NCBI GenBank assembly: GCA_022767125.1
Contig: JALEPZ010000064.1
Coordinates: 1-42,847 of the forward strand
DNA: 42,847 bases
Origin: Phocaeicola plebeius
Lineage (GTDB): Bacteria > Bacteroidota > Bacteroidia > Bacteroidales > Bacteroidaceae
Direction of reading: 5' to 3'
Part shown: positions 35,207 through 42,837 of the stretch, piece by piece
How the letters are laid out: each line of letters opens with the position of its first letter
How positions within the stretch are numbered: the stretch's first letter is position 1
Made by a program: the position numbers and the translations under genes
The notes under the pieces: model-generated
Database searches by the model: none
Seen by the model: the letters and a program-made list of their open reading frames with translations, nothing else
What the model was told of the DNA's origin: nothing

Positions 35207-36547
35207 TCAAGGCTCCAGACGGACGCTTACCCATTTGAGTCCCCTCAGGCAGTAGGTTTTCTGCGAACCGACTTTCGTGTTCGAGTAGTTCTTCGTAGGG
35301 CACATCGTGAAGCTGTAGGTGCAGTTCTCGCAGAGGTAACGGTCGTCTTCCTTGGCATGGATGATAGTCATGTTGTGCGCTGTGAGCAGTGCGTTCAAGG
35401 ACTCCAGCGTGGTCATCGTGTCGCCGAACTGCTCGCGGAAGCGTTTGGCCTCGTCCTTGGTGAAGGTACGCCAGTTGCCGATGCCGTTGAGGAGATAGCC
35501 GCTCAGCTGTTCGAGTCCCTGGGCGGCCTGGCAGCTGAATTCGGTCGGACTGAGCAGCAGCAGTTCCCTTTCCCCTTCTTCCGTATCTTCTGTTTCCCAT
35601 ACGTAACACCCGTTCCAGATATCTCCGGCTTCGGGCAGACGTGTCACGGTGAAAGTGGTATCCGGGCTGTCGGTAGGATTCGTGTTGCTGCCGTCGAAAA
35701 TAAACTCGATTTCGTTTGCAGGTTCCCATCCTGCGATACTGAACGTCCCTTCCAGTGTCATCTTGTTCTCGATCAGACTCCCTTTCAGTTGGTAGGGCTG
35801 CCCGGCTTTCAAGGCATGGGGCAGGGAATACGACTGGGTATCTATGCCTTTCGGAGTGGTTACCTGCACGGTGAGCAGGGTGTAGGTCGATGCGGTCGGA
35901 AGCAGGTAGGTAGTGGGTGCCGTCCAGCCGTCGGAAGTCTTATGGCAGGCAATGCGGCAGGTCTTCTGGTCGTTCTTGTATTTCCCGGAAAAGGAATAGG
36001 CGGAACTGACGGGAGAGACTTCTAGCACTACTTGGGTGGCATCTTGCGGCACTTGCGTCAGGGTGGTCTGCAGCATGGTCATGACATTGCCCAACTGGAC
36101 GGTGAGGTGGGTGGACTTGCTGAGCTGTACATCGGTGCGGCCAGCCATCAGTGGGGTGACGCTGGCGGGGTTCTCCGGGAGTTGGATGAAACTCTCGTAT
36201 GTATAGCCTTCCGGCAACTGGTAGTCGTCTGTCAGCCCGGCAAAGGCGGTGAGGTGGTAGTTGCCTTGGACGGTCTGGAACTGGTAGGTGTCTTGGGGAC
36301 TCTCCAGCCGGGTCTGATGGATGCACTGCTGCTCATCGAACAGGAAGACGGTAATCGGTAAGTTGAGGGGAGTATTGTCGGTACTACGTACCAGCAGTGC
36401 CAGTTCACCCTGTTCCGTGGAGGGAGGAGTGACGGGTGTCTGTTCCGTTTCGCTTTCTTCTTCTGTCAGTTGGTAGGGAGTGCAGGCGGTTACCGCCCAT
36501 GCCATCATACCGATCAAATAATAATAATAAGGTAGCATACGTTTCAT
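35207..36547 (-). CDS. FimB/Mfa2-like fimbrial anchor lipoprotein with extra C-terminal domain
   Basis: This 446-residue surface lipoprotein has a signal peptide ending in the lipobox TAC (Cys about residue 22). The first part matches the FimB/Mfa2 pattern of fimbrial anchors: LPITVFLFDEQQCIHQTRL, then GNYHLTAFAGLTDDYQLPEG, and further LMAGRTDVQLSKSTHLTVQL. Residues of about 300-446 form an additional domain with GNWRTFTKDEAKRFREQFGD and CENC. I do not recognise its function; its layout recalls domains found at the end of various Bacteroidota surface proteins. I start at 36547 (MKRMLPYYYY), since the longer frame adds 17 residues before the signal peptide. No fimbrillin gene is next to it, so it is an orphan of this type. 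Confidence 0.75.
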   Translation of the reverse strand: MKRMLPYYYYLIGMMAWAVTACTPYQLTEEESETEQTPVTPPSTEQGELALLVRSTDNTPLNLPITVFLFDEQQCIHQTRLESPQDTYQFQTVQGNYHLTAFAGLTDDYQLPEGYTYESFIQLPENPASVTPLMAGRTDVQLSKSTHLTVQLGNVMTMLQTTLTQVPQDATQVVLEVSPVSSAYSFSGKYKNDQKTCRIACHKTSDGWTAPTTYLLPTASTYTLLTVQVTTPKGIDTQSYSLPHALKAGQPYQLKGSLIENKMTLEGTFSIAGWEPANEIEFIFDGSNTNPTDSPDTTFTVTRLPEAGDIWNGCYVWETEDTEEGERELLLLSPTEFSCQAAQGLEQLSGYLLNGIGNWRTFTKDEAKRFREQFGDTMTTLESLNALLTAHNMTIIHAKEDDRYLCENCTYSFTMCPTKNYSNTKVGSQKTYCLRGLKWVSVRLEP

Positions 36548-36621
36548 GGCGATGTTTTTTAACGATAATCCCCATTCTCCCTGCTTGTCTACCTGCATCC
36601 AGGAAAAAACGTATGGAAGGT

Positions 36622-36656
36622 AAAAAATCTGCCTGCTTTCTCACAAAGCAGGCAGA
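36622..36656 (-). terminator. Terminator of the permease-ATPase-permease operon
   Basis: The 12-bp stem TCTGCCTGCTTT (36628-36639)/AAAGCAGGCAGA (36645-36656) has a 5-nt loop. On the minus strand it is followed by TTTTTT (36627-36622). It lies 36 nt after the stop of the last operon gene. Confidence 0.85.
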
Positions 36657-36692
36657 CGGATGAAAGAGAGTCTATGAAAAGCGGTGAAGGGG

Positions 36693-39077
36693 TTACTCCG
36701 ACCGCAGGTTTTCCGTAGGATTGGTGCGACCGGCACGATGTACCAGGGCGACAGACAGGCCTGTAACGACTGCCAACACTGCCACGATGCAACTGCCAAA
36801 TAGAAGGAGGGTCAGGTCGATTTTCACGGCAAACATTTCCAGTAGCCGGTCGCTGACTTTCCAGCCGATGAGAGCACCGATGAGGGTGGAGGGCATGGCA
36901 ATTTTCAGTAAGTCGCGCTGGAACAACCGCTGCACGTCTGCCATCGAGGCACCGTGGATGGTGCGGATCGCTATTTCCGAACGACGGCGGCTCACTTCGT
37001 CACGAATGTAGGCCATCAGTCCTATCAGGGCGATGAACAGGATACACAGGCCGGCAAAGAGGACGCTGTTGCGGATGAGTTTCACGCTGTCGTACTGCCG
37101 CCCCATCTCGATGTCCATGCTCTTCACGAGGTAGTCTTCCGGATGTTGCAGGCATCGATTGATGACTTTCTGTACCTCCTGCATCGTTTCGGGTGATAAT
37201 TTACGCATCCGGATATAGAAGAGGTAGGAGGGAGTAGGATTGTAGAACAGCACTTGCGGACGCTCATCGGCCTCTTCGGCTATCTGTGAACCGACACGGA
37301 TATTCTCGAACACGCCGCAGATGGTCAGCCGGGAATCGACCCCGTTGTTGTCATGACCGGTGAGGAACACTTCCTTGCCGATGGGCGAGCCCGTCCAGCC
37401 GGCCAGTTCCTCCATCCGCTGAACAAAGCTGCGGCTGACCATGATTTCCTGGTTCAGCGTGTCGCGCAGGTGTGGGGTGAAGGCACGGCCTTCCACAATG
37501 GGGATGCCGAAGGTGGCGTGGTAGTCATCGCCCGCATCGTACATGTCGGCGATATTCATGTACTCGTGCCCCGTCTCCTTGTCCATGACATTATTGCCAC
37601 TGCACCGTTCCCACAGTGCCTGGTAGCCGTAGGTGACATGCTCCACGCAGGACAGTTTCTTCAGTTCTTGCAGACAGGTGGTCCGTTCGCTGACGCTGCA
37701 TCCCCGGGTGGATACGTAGAGCATCTGCTTGTATTCGAACCCGGTCGTGTAGTTCGTCAGCAGGTGGTATTCCGACCCGATGACTGCCAGCAGGCTGACA
37801 AAGAAGGTGGTCAGCAGGAACTGGGCGAACAGCAGGCCCAGCTTCCATTGCCGCTTGCTCTCCGAGTAGCGGCGGTAGGCATAGGTTACGGGAATACGGG
37901 TATAGAGCCAGCCCGGCAGGATACCACAGACAAGGATGACCGCCAGCGTCACCAGGGCGCAGGCCAGGAGCGTGGAGGGTGGGAAGAGGCTCCGCAGGCT
38001 GTGTCCCAGCTGTTCCTGCAGGAAGTCCTGCAGGCCGAAGACGATGAGAACGGCGAGCGCCAGGCTGATGAGTCCGTGCAGCAGCGATTCGGTGAGGATG
38101 AGGCGGTAGATGTCGGCACTGTCGGCCCCGTAGCAGCGGTAGGTGGCGATGCTCTTGGCCCGCTTCACCATCGACGAGATGGTGAGCAGGATGTAGTTGA
38201 GCACAGCCACTGCCAGCATCAGCAGACCGAAGGCCAGGAAGACGATGTTCATCAGTCGGTGGTAATCCGATGAGGTATAGAGGTCACCAATGGGCAGGAA
38301 GTTGACCCACAGTTCAAGTCCTGCCTTCCGCTGCTCTTCTAAGGGGAAGTGCTTGAACAGGGTGCGACGGACATCTTCCTGCACGGTGCCTAGGTCGGCG
38401 TGGGGGCTCAGGCGGACGAAGGTCTTATAGCGGTCGTTGCCTAACCAGTTCTGGCTGCCGTCCCACATCACCTGGCCGATGGTGGGCATGGACACCAGAA
38501 TGTCCATCTCCGGAAGGTTGGTGTTCTCCGGGAAGGCTTCGAACACGCCGACCACGGTGATGGTGAACTGCGGATAGGTCTTCCAGCGTACGCTCTTGCC
38601 GAGGATGTCTGTTCCCACGGCAGCCAGCATCTTGTCGGAGATGTAGGCGCAGCCCGGACGACTCAGTCCTTTTTCGGGGGCCTCGCCCATCAGCAGTTTC
38701 CGGGGGAATAGGTCGAAGAAGCAGCTGTCTGCTAACCAGGCCATGCCGTAGAACGACCGGTTGTCCTCGGTCTGCAGGGTCATGTCGCTGATGCCCGTAA
38801 AGCGGGTGGCCGCCTCGATGCCGGGACTTTCGGCCTGGAAGCCGGGTCCCCAGGCTCCGGGTGTCTGGGCGTAGTCGTGCGGCTCCTCCCCGGTTCGCCG
38901 GTACGACTCGCCCACCCGGTACGTCCGTTCTTTGGCGGGCACGAAGTCATCGTAGGAGCGCTCGAAGAGAACCTCGGCGATGAGGGTCAGTCCGATGGCG
39001 AGTCCCACGCTGAGACAGAGTATCTTGGTGGGGTTGGCGTCGCCCTTGCGGAACAGAGAATGGAAAGCTTTTTTCAT
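36693..39077 (-). CDS. FtsX/MacB-type ABC transporter permease (last operon gene)
   Basis: This is an inner-membrane permease of the MacB/FtsX class, which do not pump lipophilic substrates through a pore but work mechanically on periplasmic partners. The 794 residues have one N-terminal membrane segment (about 18-38), a large periplasmic core with VVGVFEAFPENTNLPEMDIL, three or more membrane segments with the FtsX-type GADSADIYRL sequence near the middle, a second periplasmic part, and a final membrane bundle containing RRRSEIAIRTIHGAS. The duplicated layout is common in Bacteroidota. I start at 39077 (MKKAFHSLFR). Exported substrate and adaptor are unknown. Confidence 0.88.
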   Translation of the reverse strand: MKKAFHSLFRKGDANPTKILCLSVGLAIGLTLIAEVLFERSYDDFVPAKERTYRVGESYRRTGEEPHDYAQTPGAWGPGFQAESPGIEAATRFTGISDMTLQTEDNRSFYGMAWLADSCFFDLFPRKLLMGEAPEKGLSRPGCAYISDKMLAAVGTDILGKSVRWKTYPQFTITVVGVFEAFPENTNLPEMDILVSMPTIGQVMWDGSQNWLGNDRYKTFVRLSPHADLGTVQEDVRRTLFKHFPLEEQRKAGLELWVNFLPIGDLYTSSDYHRLMNIVFLAFGLLMLAVAVLNYILLTISSMVKRAKSIATYRCYGADSADIYRLILTESLLHGLISLALAVLIVFGLQDFLQEQLGHSLRSLFPPSTLLACALVTLAVILVCGILPGWLYTRIPVTYAYRRYSESKRQWKLGLLFAQFLLTTFFVSLLAVIGSEYHLLTNYTTGFEYKQMLYVSTRGCSVSERTTCLQELKKLSCVEHVTYGYQALWERCSGNNVMDKETGHEYMNIADMYDAGDDYHATFGIPIVEGRAFTPHLRDTLNQEIMVSRSFVQRMEELAGWTGSPIGKEVFLTGHDNNGVDSRLTICGVFENIRVGSQIAEEADERPQVLFYNPTPSYLFYIRMRKLSPETMQEVQKVINRCLQHPEDYLVKSMDIEMGRQYDSVKLIRNSVLFAGLCILFIALIGLMAYIRDEVSRRRSEIAIRTIHGASMADVQRLFQRDLLKIAMPSTLIGALIGWKVSDRLLEMFAVKIDLTLLLFGSCIVAVLAVVTGLSVALVHRAGRTNPTENLRSE

Positions 39078-39099
39078 ATAGAGCTGTATTGAAAAAGGA

Positions 39100-39777
39100 T
39101 TACATTTCAGAGATCGACGATACAATCTGTCCGTCGAAGAGATTGATGATGCGGCTGGCGAATCCGGCATCGCGCTGGCTGTGTGTCACCATCACGATGG
39201 TGGTTCCTTCCTTGTTCAGCTCGGTCAGCATCTGCATCACTTCCTGTCCGTTCTTCGAGTCCAGGTTGCCGGTCGGTTCGTCGGCGAGGATGATTTTCGG
39301 ACCGCTGACAACGGCACGGGCAATGGCTACACGTTGTTGCTGGCCGCCCGATAGCTGCTGCGGATAGTGCTTGGCGCGGTGGCTGATGTTCATGCGTTGC
39401 AGGATGTCGGTAACCTTCTTCTTGCGTTCGTCCGCAGGGATGTTGAGGTAGGTCAGGGGTAGCTCCACGTTCTCGAAGACATTCAGTTCGTCAATCAGGT
39501 TGAAGCTCTGGAACACGAAACCGATGTTGCCTTTGCGCACATTGGTGCGGTCCTTCTCTTTCAGGTGGCCTACTTCCTGGCCGTCCAGGTAGTAATTGCC
39601 GCTGCTGGGATTGTCCAGCAGGCCCATGATGTTCAGCAGGGTGGATTTGCCGCAACCGGAAGGTCCCATGATGGCGACAAATTCCTTGTCGGCTACTTCC
39701 AGGTTGACACTGTTCAATGCGATGGTTTCTACTTCCGTCGTGCGGAAAGATTTGCTAAGATTTTCAATGCGTATCAT
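39100..39777 (-). CDS. ABC transporter ATP-binding protein (MacB/LolD type)
   Basis: This ATPase drives the flanking permeases. The 225 residues hold Walker A GPSGCGKST (38-46), the Q-loop at Q90 (FVFQ), the signature LSGGQQQR (142-149), Walker B IILADEP (162-168) and the switch histidine H199. The size and the TIVMVTHSQRDAGFASRIIN ending fit the MacB/LolD/FtsE group. It lies between the two permease genes, 22 nt before the downstream one and 39 nt after the upstream one. Confidence 0.95.
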   Translation of the reverse strand: MIRIENLSKSFRTTEVETIALNSVNLEVADKEFVAIMGPSGCGKSTLLNIMGLLDNPSSGNYYLDGQEVGHLKEKDRTNVRKGNIGFVFQSFNLIDELNVFENVELPLTYLNIPADERKKKVTDILQRMNISHRAKHYPQQLSGGQQQRVAIARAVVSGPKIILADEPTGNLDSKNGQEVMQMLTELNKEGTTIVMVTHSQRDAGFASRIINLFDGQIVSSISEM

Positions 39778-39816
39778 AATGGTTCTTGTTTTGGTTCCTT
39801 TTTTATATGTGTATGG

Positions 39817-42213
39817 TTATTCGGCTTTCAAGCTGTCAACGGGGTTGGCGGTGGCTGCCCGGTAGTTCTGCACAGTGATGGTCAGCAGGGTAATGCAGCC
39901 AATGAGCAGGCAGACGGCGAGGAAGACCCATGGGGAGAGGGGAACCTTTTCGGCGAACGACTGCTGCCATTGCCGCACGCCATACCAAGCGATGGGAGCA
40001 GCGATGACCGAACTGGCCACCGACATGGCGAGGTACGAGCGTCCGAACATCCACAGGATTTGGGAGGTAGTGGCGCCATATACCTTCCGAACACCGATTT
40101 CCTTGCGGCGGTATTCCGCTTCGAAGATGACGAGTCCGAAGACACCGACCAGTGAGATGAGGACAGCCAGCAGACTGAACAGTGTCACGATGTGCTGTTG
40201 CTTGGTTTCCTGTTGGTACAGTCTTCCGTACAGCTCGTCGAAGAAGTTCACTTCGGCGGGATATTCCGGGAAGCAAGCGTCGAGGGTCTGCCGGATGTGA
40301 AGCAGGGCTTCATCGATGGAGCTGCCGGCTTTGATGCGGATGTAGGCTGTTCCTAATGGCAGATTGGTGTAACAGGGATTGGTACAGAACAGATAAGGAT
40401 ATCTGGAACTGTTCTGGCCTGTCTTGAGGGAGGTGAACAGGACATCGCTGACATACCCCCTGACCTGCATCTGTACGTTACTCCAGGGCGTGAAGTTGAT
40501 GACCTCTCCCACCGGCAGTTGGGTCACCTTATGAAATGATTCGGTAGCGATGCATTTGATAGGAAGTGTTTGGGCAGAGTCTCCGGGCTGGAAGTCTTCG
40601 CCTTCCAATACCTCCATCTCCATCACCTGGCAGAAGTCGGGCGATACGTGGATGAGGAAAAAACCGTGTTCCTCGTTCCGGTACTTGATGGCATAACTTG
40701 AATAGCCTTCTTCCGTGCCGAGCGCCCAGTCGGAGTAGGCCACGCCCTCTACTTCCGCAAATGCCTTCAACCGGGTTTCGAACAGGGCCAGTCGTTCTGG
40801 GGTGGAGGCGGCACCGGACAGTTGGGCCACTATCAGTAGGTCTTTCTTGAAACCCAGCTCGCGTTGGCGCATGTACCGGTTCTGCAGGACGATGAATCCG
40901 GCAGTGACCATCAGCGTGAACGAGACGATGTACTGGAAACCGATGAGGACCTGTCGCAGGCGCTTGCCTTTTCCACTCAGGGCGTAGTTGCCTTTCAGCA
41001 CGAGGGCAGGCGGGAAGGAGGTCATGTACCACGCCGGATAAAGCCCGGCGATGAGGCCGACGGCGATAGCAATCAGTCCGGTCAGCAGTACATAGGTGCG
41101 GTAGGTGAGGAGCGATGGAGTAAAGTCCAGGAAAGTCAGCCAGTGTAGGTGGATCAGGATCTCCACTATACCGAGGGAGAGCAGCCAGCTGATAAAGACC
41201 ATGCAGACGGATTCAGCCGTTAGTCCCCAGCGCAGTTCGCTGTTACTGCTGCCCAATACCTTTTGGGTATTGATGCTGCGCATCCGCATCGGTGCCAGTG
41301 CTGTACTGAAATTGATGAGGTTGATGGCGGCAATGAGGATGATCAGGAAAGCGATGCTGGTCAGCAGCGTGATGGCACTGCGGCTGCCGCTCTTGAGGTA
41401 TCCCCAGTCGGAATAGTTGTAGTAGAGGTCCCGGATGGGGATAGCCGTGAAGACAGGGTGGGAGTTTTCGCCGTGCCAGGTACGTTGAGCCGCATCGGTG
41501 GCGGCTATCTGCCGGTTGATTTCCTCGACGCTGACTCCCGGTTTCATCCGGAAGATGGCGTAGAAGTTCCGGCTGCCCCAGTCGTCTATCTGGGTCTTTC
41601 CGATAGGTACGAACAGGTCGTGCTGGAACTGGCAGTTTTCGGGCAGGTCACGGAAGATGCCGCAGATGCGGTATTTCGTGGCATCGGGGGTGAGCCAGTT
41701 ACTGTCGTCGAGGTAGAGATAGCTGCCCAGGGCATGGCCGTCCGGAAAGAGCTTCCGGGCATAGCTTTCTGATACAATGGCACTTTCCGTTTGCTGCATT
41801 CCTTCGGCATTGCCTTCCACAAACTCCAGTCCGATGGTGTGGGCGAAGTCGGGATGGACGGCGAACGGACGTGCATTGAAACACCGTTTATTGTTGGGAT
41901 CGGTGTAGAGGCTTTGTGACCGCCATGCCGGTCCGTAGATGCTGCCGCACTCGATGCCGGGCAGCTGCTTCAATAAGTATTCGATGGGGCCTCGGGGACT
42001 GAACATCAGCTGTCGGCTATCTTTTTCCGCATAATTCAGCCAGACGATGCGGTCGGGTTCCGGATAGCACGTATCGAAGTTGCGTTCGTAGCTGACCTTC
42101 ATGAAGATAATGATGAAAGCGGCAAAAGCGGTCGATAGCCCCATAAGATTGAGTAAAGAGGCAAGCTGGAACCGCTTCAAAGTGTAAAACAGGTTTCTTA
42201 GAATCGTTTTCAT
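39817..42213 (-). CDS. FtsX/MacB-type ABC transporter permease (first operon gene)
   Basis: This 798-residue permease has the same plan as the last gene of the operon: an N-terminal membrane segment (about 19-38), a MacB-like periplasmic domain with YRICGIFRDLPENCQFQHDL, a middle bundle with SINTQKVLGSSNSELRWGL, a second periplasmic domain, and a C-terminal bundle with EYRRKEIGVRKVYGATTSQI. I start at 42213 (MKTILRNLFY); the upstream codons lie over the promoter. It is the first gene behind a sigma-54 type promoter. Such permease pairs with an ATPase commonly lie near NtrC-type two-component genes in Bacteroidota, and the regulator may lie beyond this window. Confidence 0.9.
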   Translation of the reverse strand: MKTILRNLFYTLKRFQLASLLNLMGLSTAFAAFIIIFMKVSYERNFDTCYPEPDRIVWLNYAEKDSRQLMFSPRGPIEYLLKQLPGIECGSIYGPAWRSQSLYTDPNNKRCFNARPFAVHPDFAHTIGLEFVEGNAEGMQQTESAIVSESYARKLFPDGHALGSYLYLDDSNWLTPDATKYRICGIFRDLPENCQFQHDLFVPIGKTQIDDWGSRNFYAIFRMKPGVSVEEINRQIAATDAAQRTWHGENSHPVFTAIPIRDLYYNYSDWGYLKSGSRSAITLLTSIAFLIILIAAINLINFSTALAPMRMRSINTQKVLGSSNSELRWGLTAESVCMVFISWLLSLGIVEILIHLHWLTFLDFTPSLLTYRTYVLLTGLIAIAVGLIAGLYPAWYMTSFPPALVLKGNYALSGKGKRLRQVLIGFQYIVSFTLMVTAGFIVLQNRYMRQRELGFKKDLLIVAQLSGAASTPERLALFETRLKAFAEVEGVAYSDWALGTEEGYSSYAIKYRNEEHGFFLIHVSPDFCQVMEMEVLEGEDFQPGDSAQTLPIKCIATESFHKVTQLPVGEVINFTPWSNVQMQVRGYVSDVLFTSLKTGQNSSRYPYLFCTNPCYTNLPLGTAYIRIKAGSSIDEALLHIRQTLDACFPEYPAEVNFFDELYGRLYQQETKQQHIVTLFSLLAVLISLVGVFGLVIFEAEYRRKEIGVRKVYGATTSQILWMFGRSYLAMSVASSVIAAPIAWYGVRQWQQSFAEKVPLSPWVFLAVCLLIGCITLLTITVQNYRAATANPVDSLKAE

Positions 42214-42247
42214 GTACGCTGAATTGATGTATTTTTGACCTTTACAA

Positions 42248-42264
42248 TGCAAATACCGTGCCAA
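42248..42264 (-). promoter_or_regulatory. Sigma-54 (RpoN) promoter of the ABC operon
   Basis: On the minus strand the bases read TTGGCACGGTATTTGCA, which matches all informative positions of the published sigma-54 consensus YTGGCACGrNNNTTGCW: GG at -25/-24 and GC at -13/-12 with the exact spacing. The start point would be near 42237, giving a leader of about 24 nt before the ATG at 42213. This is a perfect match; function is inferred. Confidence 0.85.
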
Positions 42265-42317
42265 ACTTGTAATTGATTGGATGATAGAAGAATGCGAAAA
42301 ACGGAGTTTCTTTCAGG

Positions 42318-42355
42318 TGTCTAAATCTTAGACAGTGGTGTCTAAAAATTAGACG
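42318..42355 (-). promoter_or_regulatory. Tandem palindromes, likely enhancer sites of an NtrC-type activator
   Basis: Two 17-bp sites of the same design occur. TGTCTAAATCTTAGACA (42318-42334) is a perfect 7+3+7 palindrome, and TGTCTAAAAATTAGACG (42339-42355) has one mismatch. Their centres are 21 bp apart, two turns of DNA, which puts both on one face of the helix. They lie about 89 and 110 bp upstream of the predicted sigma-54 start, the usual enhancer distance. Confidence 0.75.
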
Positions 42356-42418
42356 ATAGGAGTCGTATGGTGATAAGTGTAGAGGTTGTCCGAGGTCCGC
42401 AAGAGGACTATCATATTG

Positions 42419-42612
42419 GTTGCCGCTGGCTGTACCGTTCCGTCAGGTCTACTTGGTCTTGCGTTCAGCCCAGGCTGAACGGTCGTTGAAGATACCCTAC
42501 TTGCGCTCCGAAGATACCCTACTTGCGCTCCGAAGATATCTTCGGGCACTGTTCAGCCTAGGCTGAACGCAAGACCAAGAAGACCTGACGGAACGGTACA
42601 GCCAGCGGCAAC
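42419..42612. repeat. 194-bp element with 62-bp inverted arms
   Basis: The left arm (42419-42480) and right arm (42551-42612) are inverse copies with only two differences in 62 bases. Each arm has at its inner end an 8+2+8 palindrome (42463-42480 and 42551-42568, the latter fully symmetric: GTTCAGCCTAGGCTGAAC). The 70-nt interior carries two direct repeats and a short palindrome. No ORF is present. It may form a cruciform or an RNA hairpin; its class is unknown to me. Confidence 0.85.
42488..42543 (+). repeat. Two direct 22-bp repeats plus palindrome inside the inverted element
   Basis: The unit beginning GAAGATACCCTACTTGCG occurs identically at 42488-42509 and 42510-42531. It is followed by GAAGATATCTTC (42532-42543), a 12-bp palindrome that starts like a third unit. 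Confidence 0.9.
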
Positions 42613-42613
42613 A

Positions 42614-42640
42614 GATCCCTCACCTACGTTCGGGATGACA
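42614..42640 (+). repeat. Dispersed hairpin motif, copy C
   Basis: The stem ATCCC (42615-42619)/GGGAT (42632-42636) encloses the loop TCACCTACGTTC (12 nt), with GACA following. It starts directly next to the right arm of the large inverted element. Confidence 0.6.
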
Positions 42641-42683
42641 GTAAGGAAAGAAGACTGTATAGGAAATGAAAGTGATGTATTCA

Positions 42684-42710
42684 GATGCTTCACTACGTTC
42701 AGCATGACAA
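42684..42710 (+). repeat. Dispersed hairpin motif, copy D
   Basis: The stem ATGCT (42685-42689)/AGCAT (42701-42705) encloses the loop TCACTACGTTC (11 nt), with GACAA following. Confidence 0.6.
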
Positions 42711-42761
42711 TTGAATAAGTGGACAAAGTTTTCGGACAGGCTCCCCTACACGAAAGGGCAT

Positions 42762-42786
42762 AAAAAAAGGAGTACCGCTGTACTCC
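42762..42786 (-). terminator. Intrinsic terminator on the minus strand
   Basis: GGAGTAC (42769-42775) pairs with GTACTCC (42780-42786) over a 4-nt loop. On the minus strand TTTTTTT follows (42768-42762). No T-run exists on the plus side, so the direction is clear. Confidence 0.8.
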
Positions 42787-42823
42787 AACCTTTGTTAACC
42801 TTAAATCTAATACTATGAAAAAC
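42762..42823 (-). ncRNA. Candidate small RNA of about 60 nt
   Basis: A promoter-like TACCTTTG box just upstream and a clean intrinsic terminator at the end bracket about 60 nt on the minus strand that contain no ORF. The predicted start is near 42823 and the end near 42762. The -33 element would lie outside the window. Alternatively this is the leader or attenuator of a transcript reading leftwards, but no gene begins to its left for over 500 bp. Confidence 0.45.
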
Positions 42824-42829
42824 ACAATG

Positions 42830-42837
42830 CAAAGGTA
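42830..42837 (-). promoter_or_regulatory. Bacteroides -7 box at the right edge
   Basis: On the minus strand the bases read TACCTTTG followed by CA, the same core as in the complete tRNA-Leu promoter at 13088. The -33 element would be at about 42858, beyond the window. Confidence 0.6.
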
